Translations under genes and position numbers: made by a program
Notes under the pieces: generated by a model
Database searches by the model: none
The model's input: only the letters and a program-made list of their open reading frames with translations
Told to the model about the DNA's origin: nothing
NCBI GenBank assembly: GCA_900554395.1
Contig: USHB01000097.1
Location: 1 to 6,216, forward strand
Direction of reading: 5' to 3'
DNA from: an uncultured Phascolarctobacterium sp.
GTDB lineage: Bacteria > Bacillota > Negativicutes > Acidaminococcales > Acidaminococcaceae
Length of the DNA stretch: 6,216 bases
Shown: positions 5,984 through 6,216 of the stretch, piece by piece
Numbering within the stretch: position 1 is the stretch's first letter
How the letters are laid out: every line of letters starts with the position of its first letter

Positions 5984-6205
5984 ATGCAAAATAAACGTAC
6001 CTGGCTTTTTTTAATACTGCTTTTAATTTTGTTCAGCCTTATTGTAGCCCAGCAGCAGCAAATTAACGATTTGCGCGATGATTTAACAACAGTGCAGGAA
6101 CAAAGTACAACGCTTGAAAAAAAACTGACGGAACATATTACGCCGCCACTGCCTGCTGAAAACGCGGCAGATAACAGCAGCATTGTAGTAAGCGGCTCAA
6201 AATAA
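5984..6205 (+). CDS. Small single-span membrane protein with coiled coil, function unknown
   Basis: I do not recognise this 73-residue protein. It starts MQNKRTW, with a positive N-terminus, then one strongly hydrophobic helix (residues 6-22, rich in Leu and Ile). Residues 23-50 (QQQQINDLRDDL and following) are polar with Leu/Ile/Val at heptad-like spacing, a probable short coiled coil. Residues 51-73 are a Pro/Ala/Asn/Ser-rich, probably disordered tail. The positive-inside rule predicts the N-terminus in the cytosol and the coiled coil outside. A cleaved signal peptide is less likely, because IVA before Gln23 is a poor cleavage site. GAGGTG lies 6 bases before the ATG; an in-frame GTG at 5975 overlaps that Shine-Dalgarno and is rejected. 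The layout is shared by FtsL/DivIC-type proteins, but length and sequence give no real support for that. It is the only plus-strand gene in the window and is transcribed divergently from the helicase. Confidence 0.75.
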   Translation: MQNKRTWLFLILLLILFSLIVAQQQQINDLRDDLTTVQEQSTTLEKKLTEHITPPLPAENAADNSSIVVSGSK

Positions 6206-6216
6206 AACTACATCTT

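Noticed and set aside
5935..6183. 82-codon minus-strand frame opposite the small membrane protein
   Set aside because: Ser/Cys/Val-rich shadow frame without a ribosome binding site; the plus-strand gene has a Shine-Dalgarno, a promoter and coherent protein topology.

Overview
The window looks like ordinary chromosomal DNA from a low-to-mid GC Firmicute. The gltX / secreted protein / zapA / U32 order and the protein sequences suggest a Negativicutes- or Clostridia-like organism; this placement is inference, as there is no rRNA or other taxonomic marker. I see no rRNA, tRNA, mobile element, CRISPR array or phage gene, and coding density is high, with no gene-free stretch over 300 bases.

Minus-strand operon A (3321 down to 1, running off the left edge): a strong sigma-A-type promoter drives gltX (glutamyl-tRNA synthetase). 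It is followed 18 bases later by a secreted protein with a DUF4163/DUF3298-like N-terminus and a chagasin-type (I42) cysteine-protease-inhibitor domain, 11 bases later by zapA (FtsZ-ring regulator), and then, tightly coupled, by a U32-family protein of the TrhP/RlhA type, cut by the window edge. Gaps are very short and no terminator is visible between the genes, so one transcript is likely. Two or three members touch translation or RNA modification and one touches division.

Minus-strand operon B (5870 down to 3355): an extended -10 promoter and a roughly 65-base leader carrying a terminator-like hairpin precede a DEAD-box RNA helicase gene (motif II reads DEVD). A glutathionylspermidine-synthase-family ATP-grasp gene follows, and a clear intrinsic terminator closes the unit. 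The start of the ATP-grasp gene is anomalous: a near-perfect Shine-Dalgarno sequence is placed for an ATG in the wrong frame, and the protein frame opens only at a TTG. This suggests a frameshift, an N-terminal truncation or an unusual start.

Plus strand (5913 to 6205): a divergent promoter and a 73-residue orphan protein with one membrane helix followed by a coiled coil and a polar tail.

Nothing here amounts to a clearly new system. The best leads are the start of the ATP-grasp gene, the possible attenuator ahead of the helicase, the secreted I42 fusion inside a housekeeping operon, and the small divergent coiled-coil protein.
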